Below are positions 62,622 through 64,000 of a stretch of DNA of 64,000 nt, piece after piece. The translations under genes and the position numbers were made by a program. Each line of letters begins with the position of its first letter. Positions within the stretch are counted from its first letter, which is position 1. The stretch comes from Lachnospiraceae bacterium. Its GTDB lineage: Bacteria > Bacillota > Clostridia > Lachnospirales > Lachnospiraceae. The notes beneath the pieces were generated by a model, which searched no databases, was not told the DNA's origin, and worked only from the letters and a program-made list of their open reading frames with translations. The stretch spans positions 1-64,000 of the forward strand of contig CAJSZQ010000007.1 of assembly GCA_910574185.1 (NCBI GenBank), in the 5' to 3' direction.

Positions 62622-63986
62622 ATGATTAGTGTATATGAAGTGAAAGAAACCAATAAGATGATTGAACACGAGAATCTGGATGTGCGGACCATTACATTGG
62701 GAATCAGCCTGATGGATTGTATTGATTCAGACCTTGCGAAGCTGAACGAGAAGATTTACCATAAGATTGTATCTCTTGCGGGAAAGCTTGTGGCTACCGG
62801 ACAGGAGATTGAGCATGAATTTGGGATTCCCATTGTAAATAAGCGGATATCCGTTACGCCGATTGCGTTGGTTGGCGGAGCGGCGTGCAGGACTCCGGAT
62901 GATTTTGTAGAGATAGCAAAGACGCTGGATAAGGCGGCAAAAGAAGTGGGCGTGAACTTTATCGGAGGATACTCAGCGCTGGTGTCTAAAGCTATGACTG
63001 CCGGGGATGAGAGGCTGATTCGCTCTGTTCCGAAAGCACTTGCCTGTACGGACCGGGTGTGCAGCTCCATCAATGTAGGTTCCACCAGAACCGGCATCAA
63101 TATGGACGCGGTGCGTTTGTGCGGAGAGATTGTTAAGGAGACTGCCGAAGCTACGAAAGAGCAGGATTCTCTTGGCTGCGCCAAACTGGTGGTATTCTGT
63201 AACGCTCCGGATGACAATCCATTTATGGCGGGAGCTTTCCTTGGAGTGACGGAAGGGGATGCGGTGATTAATGTTGGAGTCAGCGGTCCCGGCGTTGTGA
63301 AAAATGCCGTCAGACAGGTGCGGGGCGGAAACTTTGAAGTGCTCTGCGAGACCATTAAGAAGACGGCGTTTAAAATCACCAGAGTAGGACAGCTTGTGGC
63401 CGGAGAGGCCTCTAAGCGCATGGGGATTCCCTTTGGTATCATCGATTTATCTCTGGCTCCTACGCCAGCCATCGGAGACAGCGTAGCGGAGATTTTAGAG
63501 GAAATCGGCCTGGAGCGGGTTGGAGCGCCGGGAACAACGGCGGCCCTTGCCATGCTGAACGACCAGGTGAAGAAGGGCGGCGTTATGGCGTCTTCCTATG
63601 TGGGAGGCTTAAGCGGCGCATTTATTCCGGTCAGTGAGGATCAGGGCATGATTGACGCGGTGAAACTTGGAGCGCTGAATCTTGAGAAATTGGAGGCTAT
63701 GACCTGCGTATGCTCGGTGGGACTGGATATGATAGCCATTCCTGGGAAGACCAGCGCCGCGACCATTTCCGGTATTATTGCCGATGAGATGGCAATCGGC
63801 ATGGTAAATCAAAAAACCACAGCAGTTCGGCTGATTCCGGTGATTGGCAAGGATGTAGGAGAGACTGCCGAATTTGGCGGGCTTCTTGGCTATGCGCCGA
63901 TTATTCCGGTCAATGAATATGACTGCAGTGCATTTATCGGCAGACAGGGGAGAATCCCTGCGCCGATTCATAGTTTTAAGAATTAA
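62622..63986 (+). CDS. DUF711 (UPF0210) PFL-like protein
   Basis: 454 residues, conserved family of unknown function with a predicted pyruvate-formate-lyase-like or glycyl-radical-like fold but no glycyl motif. Features include [14 protein letters not shown] (about 24-37), [19 protein letters not shown] (about 84), [19 protein letters not shown] (about 142) and the C-terminal [30 protein letters not shown] 62622 follows AGGAAGGA. Its partner is the ACT protein. It ends 14 bases before the window edge. Confidence 0.85.
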   Translation: MISVYEVKETNKMIEHENLDVRTITLGISLMDCIDSDLAKLNEKIYHKIVSLAGKLVATGQEIEHEFGIPIVNKRISVTPIALVGGAACRTPDDFVEIAKTLDKAAKEVGVNFIGGYSALVSKAMTAGDERLIRSVPKALACTDRVCSSINVGSTRTGINMDAVRLCGEIVKETAEATKEQDSLGCAKLVVFCNAPDDNPFMAGAFLGVTEGDAVINVGVSGPGVVKNAVRQVRGGNFEVLCETIKKTAFKITRVGQLVAGEASKRMGIPFGIIDLSLAPTPAIGDSVAEILEEIGLERVGAPGTTAALAMLNDQVKKGGVMASSYVGGLSGAFIPVSEDQGMIDAVKLGALNLEKLEAMTCVCSVGLDMIAIPGKTSAATISGIIADEMAIGMVNQKTTAVRLIPVIGKDVGETAEFGGLLGYAPIIPVNEYDCSAFIGRQGRIPAPIHSFKN

Positions 63987-64000
63987 AGGGGGAATATTGT

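Noticed and set aside
62756-63553. Long minus-strand open frame of 265 codons
   Set aside because: Lies wholly within the DUF711 gene on the opposite strand; composition is a codon-position shadow.

Overview
The window looks like chromosome of a spore-forming, anaerobic Lachnospiraceae-type Firmicute (Clostridia). The family assignment is inferred from gene content and style: SpoIIM- and SpoVB-like proteins, a two-start-codon Gram-positive look with strong AGGAGG ribosome sites, a Bacillus-type LexA box before recA, high-molecular-weight rubredoxin plus bacteriohemerythrin, a BcrA/BadF-HgdC giant protein, RNase Y and a glycolytic cluster. Genus cannot be set from the sequence alone. Most of the window is ordinary core genome of moderate GC content; two short AT-rich stretches (1 to about 2390, and about 55640 to 58080) are foreign accessory DNA.

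Layout. 1-2390: AT-rich island with two unknown small genes, an AAA ATPase and a PIN-like nuclease. Its right edge cuts off the 3' end of a NitT/TauT-type ABC permease (2345-3860, with its ATPase). 4025-9285: queH, argH, asd and an ABC-F ATPase. 9605-18917: ppk1, topB, a hexapeptide acyltransferase, a sodium:solute symporter, recA-recX. 19130-24540: chemoreceptor, an IS30-family element (about 21143-22874), rny. 24788-28280: a nudF-spoIIM-xerD block like that of Bacillus, except that the XerD homologue is truncated and catalytically dead, then a convergent spoVB-like gene. 28529-32587: Rrf2 regulator, iscS, iscU, mnmA, PHP phosphatase (Fe-S and tRNA thiolation). 32992-36594: ECF sigma factor, membrane protein and ABC exporter. 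36816-42289: gap, pgk, tpiA, gpmI. 42779-43867: oxygen-handling rubredoxin fusion and hemerythrin. 43982-54073: AraC regulator, ACT protein, rarA, a 1412-residue dehydratase-activator protein, rhomboid-like protein, pyk. 54210-55634: lysA-like gene and tRNA-Leu(CAA). 55797-57969: type II restriction-modification pair. 58139-63986: polA, coaE, YycJ-like hydrolase, ACT protein and DUF711 protein.

The most distinctive feature is a set of about a dozen palindromic intergenic elements (27-299 bp) scattered over the first 46 kb. They share GTWAC...GTWAC ends (usually GTTAC/GTAAC followed by W-GTTCA), fold into nested hairpins, and several are flanked by 8-bp direct repeats (two perfect: ATAAATTT and TACTCTTG; three with 7 of 8 identities). 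They therefore appear to be non-autonomous transposable elements (MITEs). Two sit inside older hairpins, one of which is a transcription terminator; two have inserted at the stop codon of the preceding gene; one carries a nested second hairpin. No matching transposase is in the window; IS66-type is a candidate from the 8-bp duplication and GTAA-like ends.

Other points worth following are the AAA+PIN pair, the in-frame stop at codon 3 of the restriction endonuclease, an attenuator-like leader before the ABC-F gene, a 91-bp tandem repeat between pgk and tpiA, and a possible 13-bp target duplication around the IS30 element.
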